Numbered from the stretch's first letter, positions 24,932 to 37,802 are shown. The stretch is 64,000 bases of DNA from Variovorax sp. J22G73 (GCF_030317035.1 NZ_JASZYK010000002.1:868001-932000), one strand, 5' to 3'. Translations and numbers: made by a program. The notes: generated by a model from the letters alone, not told the origin.

Positions 24932-27510
24932 CGGTTTTCCTTTCGCAAGAGGGTTGAAGAAGGTCGGTTCGGTGCTGTCCATTCGCGCAGGTAGGGCGCG
25001 GTGCGGCTGCCCGCGGCCCTTGCCACCTCGCGCGGCGTGCCCGCCGCCACGATGCGGCCGCCCTCGCCTCCCGCGCCCGGGCCCATGTCGATCACCCAGT
25101 CGCACGCGGCCACCCAGCGCATCTCGTGTTCCACCACGATCACCGTGTTGCCCGCGTCGACCAGGCCGTTGAGCTGCACCATCAGCTTGTCCATGTCGGC
25201 CGGGTGCAGGCCCGTGGTCGGCTCGTCGAGCACGTACAGCGTGTCGCCGCGCTGCGCGCGCTGCAGCTCCGTGGCCAGCTTGATGCGCTGCGCCTCGCCG
25301 CCCGACAGCTCCGTGGCCGGCTGCCCCAGCCGCAGGTAGCCCAGGCCGATGGCGCGCAGCAGGCGCAACGGCCGCTCGATGGCGTCGTCGGCTTCGAAGA
25401 AGGCATGCGCCTCGTCCACCGTCAGCCCCAGCACGTCGGCGATCGTCTTGCCGCGCAAGCTCACCTTCAGCGTCTGCGGGTTGAAGCGCAACCCGTGGCA
25501 CGTGGGGCACGGCGCGTACACGCTCGGCATGAACAACAGCTCCACGCTCACGAAGCCCTCGCCCTCGCAGGCCGGGCAACGCCCCTTGGCCACGTTGAAC
25601 GAGAAGCGCCCGGCGTCGAACTTCTTCGCGCGCGCCGCCGGCGTCTGCGCGAACAGCTTGCGCACATGGTCGAACAGGCCCGTGTAGGTCGCCAGGTTGG
25701 AGCGCGGCGTGCGGCCGATGGGCTTCTGGTCGACGCGCACCAGGCGGCGGATGCCGTCCATGCCCTGCAGGATGCGCCCCGCCGTGCGCTGCGCGACCAC
25801 CGGTGCCGACGATGCTTCCTCTTCCGCCGCCTCGGCCTCGGGTGGCTCGTGCCCCAGGTGCGCCGACACCAGCTCCACCAGCGCCTGCGTCACCAGGCTC
25901 GACTTGCCCGAGCCCGACACACCGGTCACGGCCGTCAGCACGCCCAGCGGAAACGCCGCGGCCAGCCTGTCGAGGTTGTTGCGCGAAATGCCCGCCAGCT
26001 TCAGCCAGCCGGTGGGCGAGCGCGGCGCGGCCGAAGGCGGAAGCGCCTCGCCGAACAGGTAGTTCGCCGTGTGCGACTCTTTCACGCCGCGCAGCCCCTC
26101 GGGCGGCCCGCTGTAGAGCACCACGCCGCCCTTCTCGCCCGCCTCGGGCCCCACGTCGACCAGCCAGTCGGCGCGCCGCATCAGCGACAGGTCGTGCTCC
26201 ACCACGAAGAGCGAATTGCCGGAGCGCTTGAGCATTTCCAGCGCCACCACCAGCGCCTCGCCGTCGGCCGGGTGCAGCCCGGCGGAAGGTTCGTCGAGCA
26301 CGTACACCACGCCGAACAGGTTGGAGCGGATCTGCGTGGCCAGCCGCAGCCGCTGCAGCTCGCCCGGCGACAAGGTGGGCGTGCGCCGGTCGAGCGACAG
26401 GTAGCCCAGCCCCAGGTCGAGCAGCGTGCCCACGCGCTCCAGGAAGTCGTGCGTCAGGCGCTGCGCGGCAATGCGTTTTTCTTCCGACTGGCGCGGCAGC
26501 TTGCCGGCCGCGATGGGCGCCAGCACGCGCGACAGTTCGCCCAGCGGCATCTGCGCGATCTCGCCGATGTCGTGGCCGGCCACGCGCACCGACAGCGCCT
26601 CCTTCTTCAGCCGCTTGCCCTTGCACGACGGGCACAGCGCGCCCACCATGAAGCGCGACACGCGGTTCTTCATGAGCGCGCTCTGCGTGGTCGCGAAGGT
26701 GTGCAGCACGTATTTGCGCGCGCCGGTGAAGGTGCCCTGGTAGCTGGGCTCCATCTTGCTGCGCAGCGCGGCGCGCGTCTCGGCGGGCGTGAAGCCCGCG
26801 TACACCGGCACCGTCGGCTGCTCGTCGGTGAACAGGATCCAGTCGCGGGTTTTCTTCGGCAGCTCGCGCCAGGGCTTGTCGACGTCGTGGCCCAGCGTGA
26901 CCAGGATGTCGCGCAGGTTCTGCCCGTGCCATGCCGGCGGCCATGCGGCCACGGCGCGCTCGCGGATGCTGAGCGAGTCGTCGGGCACCATCGATTGCTC
27001 GGTCACCTCGAAGACGCGGCCCAGCCCGTGGCAGACCGGGCATGCGCCCTGCGGCGTGTTGGGAGAAAAGTCTTCCGCGTACAGCAAGGGCTGCCGCGCC
27101 GGGTAGTCGCCTGCACGCGAATAGAGCATGCGCAGCAGGTTCGACAGCGTGGTCACGCTGCCCACCGAGGAGCGCGCGCTCGGCGTGCCGCGCTGCTGCT
27201 GCAGCGCCACCGCGGGCGGCAGGCCCTCGATGCTGTCGAAGGCCGGCACGCCGACCTGGTCGATGAGCCGGCGCGCATACGGCGCCACCGATTCGAAGTA
27301 GCGCCGCTGCGCCTCGGCATACAGCGTGCCGAAGGCCAGCGACGATTTGCCCGAGCCCGAGATGCCGCTGAACACCACCAGCGCATCGCGCGGAATGTCG
27401 ACGTCCACGCCCTTCAGGTTGTGCTCGCGCGCCCCGCGCACGCGCACGAAGCGGTGGGTGGAGTGGCTGTCTTCTTGCTTGCGTGTGTTGTGTGTGTCGC
27501 TGGCGCCCAT
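24928..27510 (-). CDS. UvrA2-type excinuclease ABC subunit A paralogue
   Basis: The 860-residue protein has two ABC ATPase modules with Walker [14 protein letters not shown] (~50-60) and [12 protein letters not shown] (~520), signatures [12 protein letters not shown] and [12 protein letters not shown], and zinc modules CPVC..., CPSCKGKRL and CPACEGEG...CPTCHGLRF. It is ~80 residues shorter than canonical UvrA (about 940), and the segment after the first Walker A that normally contains the UvrB-binding domain is reduced. This is the class II (UvrA2) layout, linked in other bacteria to resistance to DNA-binding drugs rather than bulk repair. No uvrB or uvrC is nearby. A small protein gene is translationally coupled downstream. 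Confidence 0.88.
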   Translation of the reverse strand: MGASDTHNTRKQEDSHSTHRFVRVRGAREHNLKGVDVDIPRDALVVFSGISGSGKSSLAFGTLYAEAQRRYFESVAPYARRLIDQVGVPAFDSIEGLPPAVALQQQRGTPSARSSVGSVTTLSNLLRMLYSRAGDYPARQPLLYAEDFSPNTPQGACPVCHGLGRVFEVTEQSMVPDDSLSIRERAVAAWPPAWHGQNLRDILVTLGHDVDKPWRELPKKTRDWILFTDEQPTVPVYAGFTPAETRAALRSKMEPSYQGTFTGARKYVLHTFATTQSALMKNRVSRFMVGALCPSCKGKRLKKEALSVRVAGHDIGEIAQMPLGELSRVLAPIAAGKLPRQSEEKRIAAQRLTHDFLERVGTLLDLGLGYLSLDRRTPTLSPGELQRLRLATQIRSNLFGVVYVLDEPSAGLHPADGEALVVALEMLKRSGNSLFVVEHDLSLMRRADWLVDVGPEAGEKGGVVLYSGPPEGLRGVKESHTANYLFGEALPPSAAPRSPTGWLKLAGISRNNLDRLAAAFPLGVLTAVTGVSGSGKSSLVTQALVELVSAHLGHEPPEAEAAEEEASSAPVVAQRTAGRILQGMDGIRRLVRVDQKPIGRTPRSNLATYTGLFDHVRKLFAQTPAARAKKFDAGRFSFNVAKGRCPACEGEGFVSVELLFMPSVYAPCPTCHGLRFNPQTLKVSLRGKTIADVLGLTVDEAHAFFEADDAIERPLRLLRAIGLGYLRLGQPATELSGGEAQRIKLATELQRAQRGDTLYVLDEPTTGLHPADMDKLMVQLNGLVDAGNTVIVVEHEMRWVAACDWVIDMGPGAGGEGGRIVAAGTPREVARAAGSRTAPYLREWTAPNRPSSTLLRKENR

Positions 27511-27668
27511 GGTCGGGGCAGCGTAGGTGAGCGGGCGCTGCGCAACGGTCGTCTTGCAGCACGGCGCGCTGTAGGAAAGAACGAAAGATGAAAAGAGGGA
27601 AGGCCACGGCAGCGTGCCGTCGCTGCGGGCCTACAGACAAGCGGCCCGCTTTGCGCCATGTTGAAGCC

Positions 27669-27875
27669 ATGACACACCCCATCGAACTCACCATCGAGGA
27701 GCCGCTGCCGGGAGCCTTTGTCTGGCAGCTGCTCGAAACCGACGAACAGGGCACGCACCCGCGCGTGCTCAACAAGGCGTACGACGCAGCGGAGAGCTAC
27801 GAGCTCGCGCTGTCGGCGGGCCAGCGCGCTTTGAAAAGCGCGATCCGCGACCGCGCCCCTTCCAACCGGGGCTGA
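27669..27875 (+). CDS. Small hypothetical protein
   Basis: This is a 68-residue cytosolic protein, MTHPIELTIEEPLPGAFVWQ onward. A beta strand pair is followed by a helix (DAAESYELALSAGQRALKSAI). The composition is protein-like but there is no recognisable domain. ATG 27669 follows a weak GAAG site. It is divergent from uvrA2 (159 bp) and convergent with the secreted-peptide gene at 27945. Confidence 0.55.
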   Translation: MTHPIELTIEEPLPGAFVWQLLETDEQGTHPRVLNKAYDAAESYELALSAGQRALKSAIRDRAPSNRG

Positions 27876-27944
27876 CGCCCGCGGCCCGCGCCGCGAACGT
27901 CCACCACCGTCAAAGCAGCGGAAGAGCGCCCGGAAGAGCCCCCA

Positions 27945-28268
27945 TCACTTGGGCGTGCCGCCGGGCACCGGCTTCGGCTTGCCGGGGCGACGCTCGTCGC
28001 GCGTCTCGGCGCGGGCTTCGCCGGCGACGGCCGCGCGGTCGTTGCCGATGGCGCCGCCTTCAGGCGTCCTGCTTTCATCGCCGGCTTGGGGCTTCACCAT
28101 GCCGGGTGCGCGGCGGTCCTTGCGGGCCTCGCCTGCGCGCTCGGACTTGCCGGTCGCGTAGCCCGGCGTGTTCGGCGGCACGTTGGCGCCGGGTGGGTTC
28201 GACTGGGCGAAGGCGCCGGTGGCGGCCATGAGGCCGGTGACGATCAGTGCGGGCACAAGTTTCTTCAT
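27945..28268 (-). CDS. Secreted Pro/Gly/Arg-rich small protein
   Basis: This is a 107-residue protein with a clear signal peptide (MKKLVPALIVTGLMAATGAFA, cleavage before QSNPPG). The mature part is intrinsically disordered, with many Pro, Gly, Arg and Asp and repeated 'GEAR' blocks (RAGEARKDRRAPG, VAGEARAETRDERRPGKPK). It is probably periplasmic; no enzymatic motif is present. A CAGGAGC ribosome site precedes ATG 28268. The leader contains a very G-rich tract on the plus strand (28293-28322). Confidence 0.7.
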   Translation of the reverse strand: MKKLVPALIVTGLMAATGAFAQSNPPGANVPPNTPGYATGKSERAGEARKDRRAPGMVKPQAGDESRTPEGGAIGNDRAAVAGEARAETRDERRPGKPKPVPGGTPK

Positions 28269-28292
28269 CGAAAGCTCCTGGGTAAATAGAGA

Positions 28293-28322
28293 GGGGGTAG
28301 AGAGGGGGTAGGGAGGGGTGGG
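28293..28322 (+). promoter_or_regulatory. G-quadruplex-forming motif upstream of the secreted small protein
   Basis: Five G-runs (GGGGG at 28293, GGGGG at 28304, GGG at 28311, GGGG at 28315, GGG at 28320) are separated by loops of 1-6 nt, which satisfies the canonical G4 rule. It lies 25-54 bp upstream of the minus-strand ATG, on the template strand, so the mRNA leader is C-rich. The unit GAGAGGGGGTA is partly duplicated. Confidence 0.6.
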
Positions 28323-28421
28323 TTGGAGAAACGAAAGCAGACCCCGCAGGGTCACTGCGCCAACCCCCGCGCTGCGTAGGAGATCGTCGCGTCCGCATAG
28401 GCGCAAATCACGACGTCAGCT

Positions 28422-31400
28422 TCACGACGCAGGCTTCACCACGCTGAACGCGGCCCACGGCACATGGCGCAGCGCCGTGGCCAGTTCCAGCCCACCAGCG
28501 CCGGCGGTGAAGCGCTCGCCGGTCAGCACGTTCTCCAGCACCGCGCCTTCCAGCCCCGCGGGCAGGCGCACCGTGGTGCCGCGCCAGGCATCGCCTTGCG
28601 GCAGCACCGGAACCGGGCTCTCGCCCGGGCACAGGCCGACGAACAGCCGCCCCGCCACCACCACCAGCGTCTGGTCCTCGTGCTGCCGTGCAAAGGCCAC
28701 CACGTGCCGCGCCAGCGCGCCTTCGGCCGCCAGCCCTTCGTAGCTGCCTTCGCGGAACAGCGCGGGCTGCGCGCGCCGCAGCGACAGCAGCCGCCAGATG
28801 AACCACAGCTTCGCGCGGCCGTCGTGCGGTGCCGCGGCCAGCGCGCGGACCTGCGCGGCAAGGCCTTCAGGACTACCATGGCCACCCTGGCCACTCTTTC
28901 CAGCCCGATCGGCCATGTGCTTCAACGCATGCAGCTGCCCCTGCCGCAGCGCGTAGTCCACCGGCCGCCGGTTGTCGGGGTCGACCAGGCTCAGCTCGAT
29001 CAGCTCGCTGCCCTGGTACAGGTCGGGCACGCCCGGCGAGGCGTACTTCAGCAACGTGAGCGTGAGCCCGTTCCACGCACCGAACCAAGAGAGCCGGTCG
29101 GCCAGCCGCTGGATGTCCGACAGGCAGGCGCCCTCTTCCATGTTGGCGACGATGGCGCGCACGTAGCCTTCCAGCGCGGCCTCGTACTCCGCGTCGGGCT
29201 GGGTCCAGCGGGTGCGCAGCTTGGCCTCGCGCGCGGCCTTCTGCATGTACTCCCAGATGCGGTCGGCAAAGGCGGGGGCGGTGGCCTCGTCGAGCCCGCC
29301 TGAACCGCCGGAACCGTCGGACCCGGTGAAGGGCAGCGTGCCCAGCAACGTCTGGTACAGCAGGTACTCGTCGGCGCGCGAGGGCGCGTCGTCGCACTCC
29401 AGCTTGCGCCGTGTGTCGCGGCACAGGCCGTGCCAGCGCGTGAGCGCCAGCACCCATTCGTTGGGCATTTCGGAGAGCACGTCGATGCGGTTGCGCACGT
29501 CCTCCGAGCGCTTGTTGTCATGCGTCGAAGTCGCCAGCATGGTGTGCGGCCAGCGCAGCGCGCGGTCGGTGCTCAGCGCATGGAACTCGTCCACACCGAT
29601 GCCGAAGCGGTCGGGCTCGCCGCCCACCTCGTTGAGCGAGCTGAGCGGAAAGTAGCGGTAGAAGGCCGTGTCTTCCACCCCCTTGGCCGTGACCGGCGCG
29701 CTGAACTGCTGGAAGCGCACCGCAAAGCGGCGCACCCGTTCGGCCAGCGCCGGCGGCGCGCCCTCCACCGCCACGCCGCGCAGCGCGCGCCGCAGGAAGC
29801 CGAAGACCGAGCGGTCGGCGTCGCTGCTCTGGCGCTCGGCGGCGGCCGTGGCCTCGTCGATGAAGCGCTCGTCCTGCGCGGAAGGCGCATCGATGATGTA
29901 CGTGCGGTACACCGGCATGCAGGCCGCCACGTCGGCCAGCGCGCGGCGCAATGCATTCAGCGTGTAGTCGCGCGTGCGGCGGTCGGCGCGCGCAATGCGC
30001 AGCAGCTCGCTCGACAGCATGTTCAGCTCCGACGACAGCGCGTTGCGCATCACCTCGCGCCGCCCCGCCTGCGACAGCGCATGAAAGCTCTGCACCTCGC
30101 CCGTGAACCGCCGCCACGCATGGCCGATGGTTTCTTCGGCCGTGGTGTCGACCAGCACGCCGTTGGCCACGTTGGCGAAGCGGTAGCCGGTGGTGCCGTG
30201 CACATGCCAGCCCTCGGGCACCTCCTCGTCGTTGGCCGCGATTTTTTCGGCGACTACGTACAGCGGGCGCGCCGGCCGGCCCTGCGCGTCGTGCGCGGGC
30301 AGCACCAGCCCGGCGCGGCGCGCGTAGCCCTGCTGCAGCTTCTCGAAGTAGCGCGCGGGATCGTACAGGCCGTCGGGGTGGTCGATGCGCAGGCCGTCCA
30401 CCTTGCCGGCGGCGGCCAGGTCGAGCGCGAACGACTGCGTGGCCTCGAACACGTCGTCGCGCTCCATGCGCACCGCCGCCAGGTCGTTGATGTCGAAGAA
30501 GCGCCGGTAGTTGATTTCGTCGGCCGCCACGCGCCAGTACGCCAGCCGGTAGGCCTGCGCCTCGACCAGCGCATGCAGTGCGTCCCGCGCCGCCGGCGTG
30601 GCCAGGTTGAACTCGGCCACGGCCGCGGCCAGCGCCGCGGCGACCGAGGGGTGCCGCTGCGCGAGCCGCGCCAGCCGGGCCTTGAGCAGCTCCTTGTCGC
30701 GCGCGCGCTCGGCCCGCGCCTCGGGCTCGGTGGCGTCGCGCCCCGGCAGGTGGCCGAAGGCGGTGGCCACGCTCGCGAGGCTGGCGGCGGCATCGGTCGA
30801 TTCGTCGAGCTGCGCCAGTGCGCGCGCCAGCACCGCCGGATAGCGCTCGGGCGCCAGCGGAAAACGGTGGTCGAAGTACATCAGCGCGAAGCCACCGGCC
30901 TCGGGCTCGAAGTGCAGCACCAGCTCGCCGCTGGCCAGCACCTCGCCGTAGTGGCCGCCCAGCACGGGCAGCAGCACCTTGCCGGTGAGCTCGACGTTCA
31001 GCGGCTGCCAGTCGATGTCGAAGTGCTGCGCGTAGAGCGAGGCCGGGCCGTTTTCCAGCACGTCCATCCACCACGCGTTATCAGCGCCGAACACGCCCAT
31101 GTGGTTGGGCACCATGTCCAGCAGCTGGCCCATGCCGTGCGACTGCAGCGCGTCGACGAAGCGCGCAAAGCCCTCTTCGCCGCCCAGCTCGGGGTTGACC
31201 TCGTCGTGCGCCACCACGTCGTAGCCGTGCATGCTGCCGGCGCGGGCGCGCTGGATGGGCGAGCAGTACACGTGGCTCACGCCCAGCTCGGCCAGGTAAG
31301 GGAGCACGCGAATGGCGTCGTCGAAGCCGAAGTCCTTGTGGAACTGCAGCCGGTAGGTGGCGCGCGGCACGGTGGCCTGCACGTCTTGCGGCGCGAGCAC

Positions 31401-33656
31401 ACCGGTGGCCGAACGCAGCCCCGGGCGCACCGCCCGCAGCTTCGCGGCGATGCCCTGCATGCGCTCGCCCTCGGCCAGCGCGCGCGACGCCACCGGCAGC
31501 TTGCGCCGCCAGTTGGGCTGCTCGCTCACAGTGCCGGGCATGTTGGCCTGCTCGACCACGCCGGCGGCGTCTTCGAGCTGCACCATCATCAGCGCCGAGG
31601 GCGCGGCGCCCAGGTAGGCGTGCACCGCTTCCACGATGCGGGTAGAAGGCAGCGCCTGCCCCGCGGCCGCGGCCACCTCCTCGCGGCTGAGCAGCCCGCC
31701 GCGCTCGGCCGCGAGCATCAGCTGGATGCGCTCCTGCGCGCGGTCGAGCAGCTGCTTGTCGAACACGCGCTCGTCGGGGAACAGGCCCAGCTCGAGCCGC
31801 ACGCGCAGGTCGTGGCCGGCCCACCAGCCCGCGAAGGTGGCCAGGTCGTGCGTGCTCACCGCCACCAGCGCGGCCGGCGGGTAGGCCTCCGGCGGCTTGA
31901 AGCCGCCGGCGTGGTGCTCGTGGTGCTGGCCGTCGAACTTCTCGAAGTACAGCAACCGGTACGAGAGCACGTCGGCCTTGGCCAGCGCCTCGCGCACGGC
32001 GTCTTCCACCGTGCCCAGGTCTTCGCCCACCACCATGCAGCGGTGGCGGTGGCTCTCGATGGCGACGATGGCCAGCATCTCGTCCAGCGGGTAGTACACG
32101 TAGGCACCGTCGTGCGCGCCGCGGCCCGGCGGAATCCAGAACAGGCGCATGAGCCCCATCACGTGGTCGATGCGCAAGGCGCCCGCGCCGCGCATGCCGG
32201 CGCGCAGCGTGTGCATGAAGAAGCGGTAGCCGTCGGCACGCAGGCTGTCGGGCCGCAGCGGCGGCAGGCCCCAGTTCTGGCCGGCGGGGTTGAACTCGTC
32301 GGGCGGCGCGCCGATGCTGGCGCCCGGCGCGAGCACGCCTTGCGCGGTCCAGGCGTCGGAGCCGGCGCGGTCGACCGACACCGCCAGGTCCACGTACAGG
32401 CCGATGCCCATGCCCACCGCCTCGCAGCGCGCCGAGGCCTGCGCCAGCTGGCGCGCGGCCTGCCACTGCAGGAACTGGTGGAACTGCAGGCGCTGCGCAT
32501 GCTGCACGGCAAAGGCCGTGACCTCGGCCGAGTCGGGGTCGCGGTACGCCACAGGCCACACGGGCCAGCCCCACAGGCCGCTGTCGGTGGCCAGGAAGTG
32601 CGCGTGCAGCGTTTCGAACAGCGCGTGCTGGCGCAGCCCCTCGCCGCGCTCGGCCACGAAGGCCAGGAACGCCAGGCCGTCTTCGTCGGGCGCGGCCAGC
32701 TCCGGCAGGTGCGCTTCGCGAAAGTGCTCGAAGAGCAGCTCCAGCACCTCGAACTTGGCCGCCGCCACGCCGGGCAGGTCGACCAGCGCCTCGGCGCGCA
32801 AAGCGGCCAGGCGCTCCTGGAACGCGGGCGAGCGCACCAGGTGGCGCGCGGGCTCGCAATCGGCGAAGCCGTCGACCGCTTCCACGTCGATGTACAGCAC
32901 GTTGAGCTGCTCGCGCGACGACGGGCTGTACGGGCTCGCATGCGCCGGGTTGGCCGAGAACAGCGCATGCAGCGGGTTGAGCCCGACGATGTCCGCGCCC
33001 TGCGCGGCCATGAGCGTGACCAGTTCGTCGAGGTCGCCGAAGTCGCCGATGCCCCAGTTGCGCGGTGAGCGCAGGCTGTAGAGCTGCACCGCCGGGCCCC
33101 ACACGCGGCGGCCGTCGCGCACGGCCGGCGGCCGGTAGCAATGCCCCGGCGTGGCCAGCACCAGCGTCTCGCCGGGCAGGCCGTCGATGCGCAGGCGGTG
33201 GTAGCCGGCGGCCAGCGGCAGGCTCATGGGCAGCGTGCGTTCGCACAGCCATGCGCCGCCGTGCTCGGTGCGCGCGGTTTCGTGCAACGCGTGCGCATCG
33301 GCCTCGCCCTGCTGCGTGAGGCCGGCTTCGTCGGTCAGTTGCCAGCGCAGCGTGCGCGTGGCCAGCGGCAGGCGCAACGGCACCTGCCAGTGCGTGGTGC
33401 CCGCGGGCACCACCGCCACCGGCGGCAATGCCTGCGCCCAGCGCGCGCGGTGCACGGCCTCGAGCGCGCGGTGCGCGTCGGCGGCGCTGTCGATGCGCAC
33501 GCCGAACTCCGCCAGCAGCGCGCGCAGGCTCTGCGTGCTGGCCTCGCGGCGGGTGCCGAAGGCGTCGTTGTAGGCGGTGGCGATGCCGTGGTGCTCGCAC
33601 AGCGCCACCAGCGCGCCGGCCGCGTCGCGCAGGAAGGTTTCGTTCACGTCATTCAC
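28422..33656 (-). CDS. 4-alpha-glucanotransferase / maltooligosyl trehalose synthase fusion (MalQ-TreY)
   Basis: This is a 1744-residue bifunctional protein. Residues ~1-745 are GH77 MalQ (Asp nucleophile in ALRIDHVMGLMRLFWIP, Glu in VVGEDLGTVEDAV, Asp in VSTHDLATFAGWW). Residues ~765-1744 are GH13 TreY (entry TYRLQFHKDFGFDDA, nucleophile VDGLRIDHPDGLYDP, acid/base YVVAEKIAA, STHDNKRSEDVRNR). MalQ disproportionates maltodextrins; TreY turns the reducing-end glucose into an alpha,alpha-1,1 linkage. I place the start at GTG 33656, which overlaps the treZ stop by 8 nt and has GGAGG 9 nt upstream; the frame is open further upstream only as a shadow of treZ. It is the last gene of the trehalose/glucan operon. 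Fusion of the two enzymes channels dextrins to TreY. Confidence 0.93.
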   Translation of the reverse strand: MNDVNETFLRDAAGALVALCEHHGIATAYNDAFGTRREASTQSLRALLAEFGVRIDSAADAHRALEAVHRARWAQALPPVAVVPAGTTHWQVPLRLPLATRTLRWQLTDEAGLTQQGEADAHALHETARTEHGGAWLCERTLPMSLPLAAGYHRLRIDGLPGETLVLATPGHCYRPPAVRDGRRVWGPAVQLYSLRSPRNWGIGDFGDLDELVTLMAAQGADIVGLNPLHALFSANPAHASPYSPSSREQLNVLYIDVEAVDGFADCEPARHLVRSPAFQERLAALRAEALVDLPGVAAAKFEVLELLFEHFREAHLPELAAPDEDGLAFLAFVAERGEGLRQHALFETLHAHFLATDSGLWGWPVWPVAYRDPDSAEVTAFAVQHAQRLQFHQFLQWQAARQLAQASARCEAVGMGIGLYVDLAVSVDRAGSDAWTAQGVLAPGASIGAPPDEFNPAGQNWGLPPLRPDSLRADGYRFFMHTLRAGMRGAGALRIDHVMGLMRLFWIPPGRGAHDGAYVYYPLDEMLAIVAIESHRHRCMVVGEDLGTVEDAVREALAKADVLSYRLLYFEKFDGQHHEHHAGGFKPPEAYPPAALVAVSTHDLATFAGWWAGHDLRVRLELGLFPDERVFDKQLLDRAQERIQLMLAAERGGLLSREEVAAAAGQALPSTRIVEAVHAYLGAAPSALMMVQLEDAAGVVEQANMPGTVSEQPNWRRKLPVASRALAEGERMQGIAAKLRAVRPGLRSATGVLAPQDVQATVPRATYRLQFHKDFGFDDAIRVLPYLAELGVSHVYCSPIQRARAGSMHGYDVVAHDEVNPELGGEEGFARFVDALQSHGMGQLLDMVPNHMGVFGADNAWWMDVLENGPASLYAQHFDIDWQPLNVELTGKVLLPVLGGHYGEVLASGELVLHFEPEAGGFALMYFDHRFPLAPERYPAVLARALAQLDESTDAAASLASVATAFGHLPGRDATEPEARAERARDKELLKARLARLAQRHPSVAAALAAAVAEFNLATPAARDALHALVEAQAYRLAYWRVAADEINYRRFFDINDLAAVRMERDDVFEATQSFALDLAAAGKVDGLRIDHPDGLYDPARYFEKLQQGYARRAGLVLPAHDAQGRPARPLYVVAEKIAANDEEVPEGWHVHGTTGYRFANVANGVLVDTTAEETIGHAWRRFTGEVQSFHALSQAGRREVMRNALSSELNMLSSELLRIARADRRTRDYTLNALRRALADVAACMPVYRTYIIDAPSAQDERFIDEATAAAERQSSDADRSVFGFLRRALRGVAVEGAPPALAERVRRFAVRFQQFSAPVTAKGVEDTAFYRYFPLSSLNEVGGEPDRFGIGVDEFHALSTDRALRWPHTMLATSTHDNKRSEDVRNRIDVLSEMPNEWVLALTRWHGLCRDTRRKLECDDAPSRADEYLLYQTLLGTLPFTGSDGSGGSGGLDEATAPAFADRIWEYMQKAAREAKLRTRWTQPDAEYEAALEGYVRAIVANMEEGACLSDIQRLADRLSWFGAWNGLTLTLLKYASPGVPDLYQGSELIELSLVDPDNRRPVDYALRQGQLHALKHMADRAGKSGQGGHGSPEGLAAQVRALAAAPHDGRAKLWFIWRLLSLRRAQPALFREGSYEGLAAEGALARHVVAFARQHEDQTLVVVAGRLFVGLCPGESPVPVLPQGDAWRGTTVRLPAGLEGAVLENVLTGERFTAGAGGLELATALRHVPWAAFSVVKPAS

Positions 33657-35564
33657 CGCGCGCGTCCTCCAGCGTGACGAACACCGCGCCGTGGTCGAGG
33701 CGCAGCGAAGCATTGCCTGCATGGCCTTCCCCTGCACCGCTTTCTTCATGCACGCCGTGACGGTAGACCACAGCGCCCGGCGAACCGGCGAGCGGCGTGG
33801 TCTGCTGCCTGCCGAAATGCGCCAGCATGTGCAGGCGGGCCGAACCGGTCCCTCCGCCCTGCGGCCCCAGGTCCCAATGCACGCGCAGCGTGTCGTTCTC
33901 GCAGAAGAACACGCCCGCGCCGGTGGAGCCGGCCAGGTGCGGCACGATCATCTTGTGGCGCAGCGCCAGCAGCTGCTGCACCTCGCTGAACTGCTCGAAG
34001 TGCGCGCGCGCGCCGCGCTCGCGCCAGTTGAGCTTGGACGCGAGAAAGGTCGCCTCCGCGTTCGGGTCGGGGATGCGCGCACGCGCCGCCTCGTCCTTGA
34101 AGGCCGCGAAGCCGCCGAACTCCGAGCGCCGCCCGTTGGACACCGCCTCGGCCAGCTCGGGCCCGAAGTCGCAGAAGTACAGGAACGGGGTGGACGCCGC
34201 GAACTCGTCGCCCATGAACAGCATGGGCACGTGCGGCGACAGCAGCAGGCAGGCCATGGCCGCGCGCACGCGCACCGGGTCGCCCAGCGCATGGATGCGC
34301 TCGCCGAAGGCGCGGTTGCCCACTTGGTCGTGCGTCTGCAGGAAGGAGACGAAGGCCTGCGACGGCAGCCGCGTGCTGGGCTCGCCGCGCCGCTCGCCGT
34401 TGCGGAACGCCGAGGGCTGCCCCTGGTAGATGAAGCCTTCGGCCAGCGACAGCGCCAGGCTGCACACGGGGTTGTCGGCGTAGTCGGCGTAGTAGCCGTC
34501 GCGCTCGCCGGTGGCCAGCACGTGCACCGCGTGGTGCAGGTCGTCGTTCCATTGCGCGGTGCCCGCCACGGGCAGGCCGTGGCCGTCGCGCGCGAGCATC
34601 GAGGCCTGGTTGGTGTCGTTCTCCAGCACCAGGTGCACGTGGCGCTCGCGGCCCGGGCCGGCCAGCACGGCCTCGCGAATCTCCTGCACGATGTGCGGGT
34701 GCGAGCTGTCGCGAATGGCGTGGATGGCGTCCATGCGCAGGCCGTCGAAGCGGAACTCCTCGATCCAGTAGAGCGCGTTGTGCACGAAAAAGTCGCGCAC
34801 CGTGCGCGCGCCCGGCCCGTCGAAGTTGATGGCCGCGCCCCAGGGCGTGCGGTGCTCCGGGTTGAAGAACTCGGGGCAGTAACCATGCAGGTAGTTGCCT
34901 TCGGGCCCGAAGTGGTTGTAGACCACGTCGACCAGCATCATCAGCCCCAGGCCGTGCGCCGCGTCGACCAGCGCCTTCAGCTCGTCGGGCGTGCCGTAGG
35001 ACGCATCGGGCGCGAACTGCAGCACGCCGTCGTAGCCCCAGTTGCGCTTGCCCGGAAAGTCCGCGAGCGGCATCAGCTCCACGGCGGTCACGCCCAGCTC
35101 GGCCAGCTCGCCCAGCCGCTCGCGCGCGGCGTTGAAGGTGCCTTCGGCCGTGAAGGCGCCGATGTGCAGCTCGTACACCACCGCCTCTTCCCACGGGCGG
35201 CCGCGCCAGGCGGCGTCTTTCCATGCGTAGCGGCGCGGGTCGATGACCACGCTGGGGCCGTGCACGTCTTCGGGGTTGAAGCGCGAGGCCGGGTCGGGCA
35301 CGGCGGAGCCGTCGGGCAGCTCGAAGCGGTAGCTGTCGCCGTGCGCCGCGCCGGCCAGGTCGAGGCGGTGCCAGCCTTCGGCGTCTCGCGCCATGCGGTG
35401 CGCGGCATGTTCGCCACCCGACGCGTTCAGCGGCCGGTGCGCGAGCAGCACCCGCTGCTGCGAGGGCGCCCACAGGGCGAAGGCGACGCCGCCGTCGTGC
35501 GCGGTGGCGCCGAAGGGCATCGAATGGGCGTGATGAGCGCGGGGATGGGGGTGGGTCGACATGG

Positions 35565-35568
<4 letters not shown>
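33649..35568 (-). CDS. treZ: Malto-oligosyltrehalose trehalohydrolase
   Basis: The 639-residue GH13 enzyme has an N-terminal CBM48-like domain (FALWAPSQQRVLL) and a barrel with nucleophile FDGLRMDAIHAIRD, acid/base HLVLENDTNQ and stabilising Asp FLQTHDQVGNRA; MLFMGDEFAAS closes the family pattern. It releases trehalose from maltooligosyl-trehalose made by TreY. ATG 35568 overlaps the glgX stop (ATGA), and its own stop overlaps the malQ-treY start, so the three genes are translationally coupled. Confidence 0.95.
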
Positions 35569-37728
<2,160 letters not shown>

Positions 37729-37777
37729 TCAGTGGCCAGGGCAATCACAGGCAGGCAGGCAAGGCAATCGGGGCAGC

Positions 37778-37802
37778 GGTCGCCGCGCTCAGCGCGGCGG
37801 CC
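37778..37802. promoter_or_regulatory. Stable hairpin at the end of the conserved-TM gene
   Basis: CGCCGCGC (37781-37788) and GCGCGGCG (37792-37799) pair perfectly around TCA, which is the minus-strand stop codon of the channel-like gene; two more G-C pairs extend it outward. There is no U-run, so it is not a classic terminator. It may protect or attenuate the message between the channel gene and glgX. CAGG repeats lie beside it (37748-37760). Confidence 0.45.

Noticed and set aside
24979..27775. Upstream extension of the small protein gene into a 1051-codon frame over uvrA2
   Set aside because: The extension is an out-of-frame shadow of uvrA2; only the last 103 codons after the ATGA overlap are protein-like.
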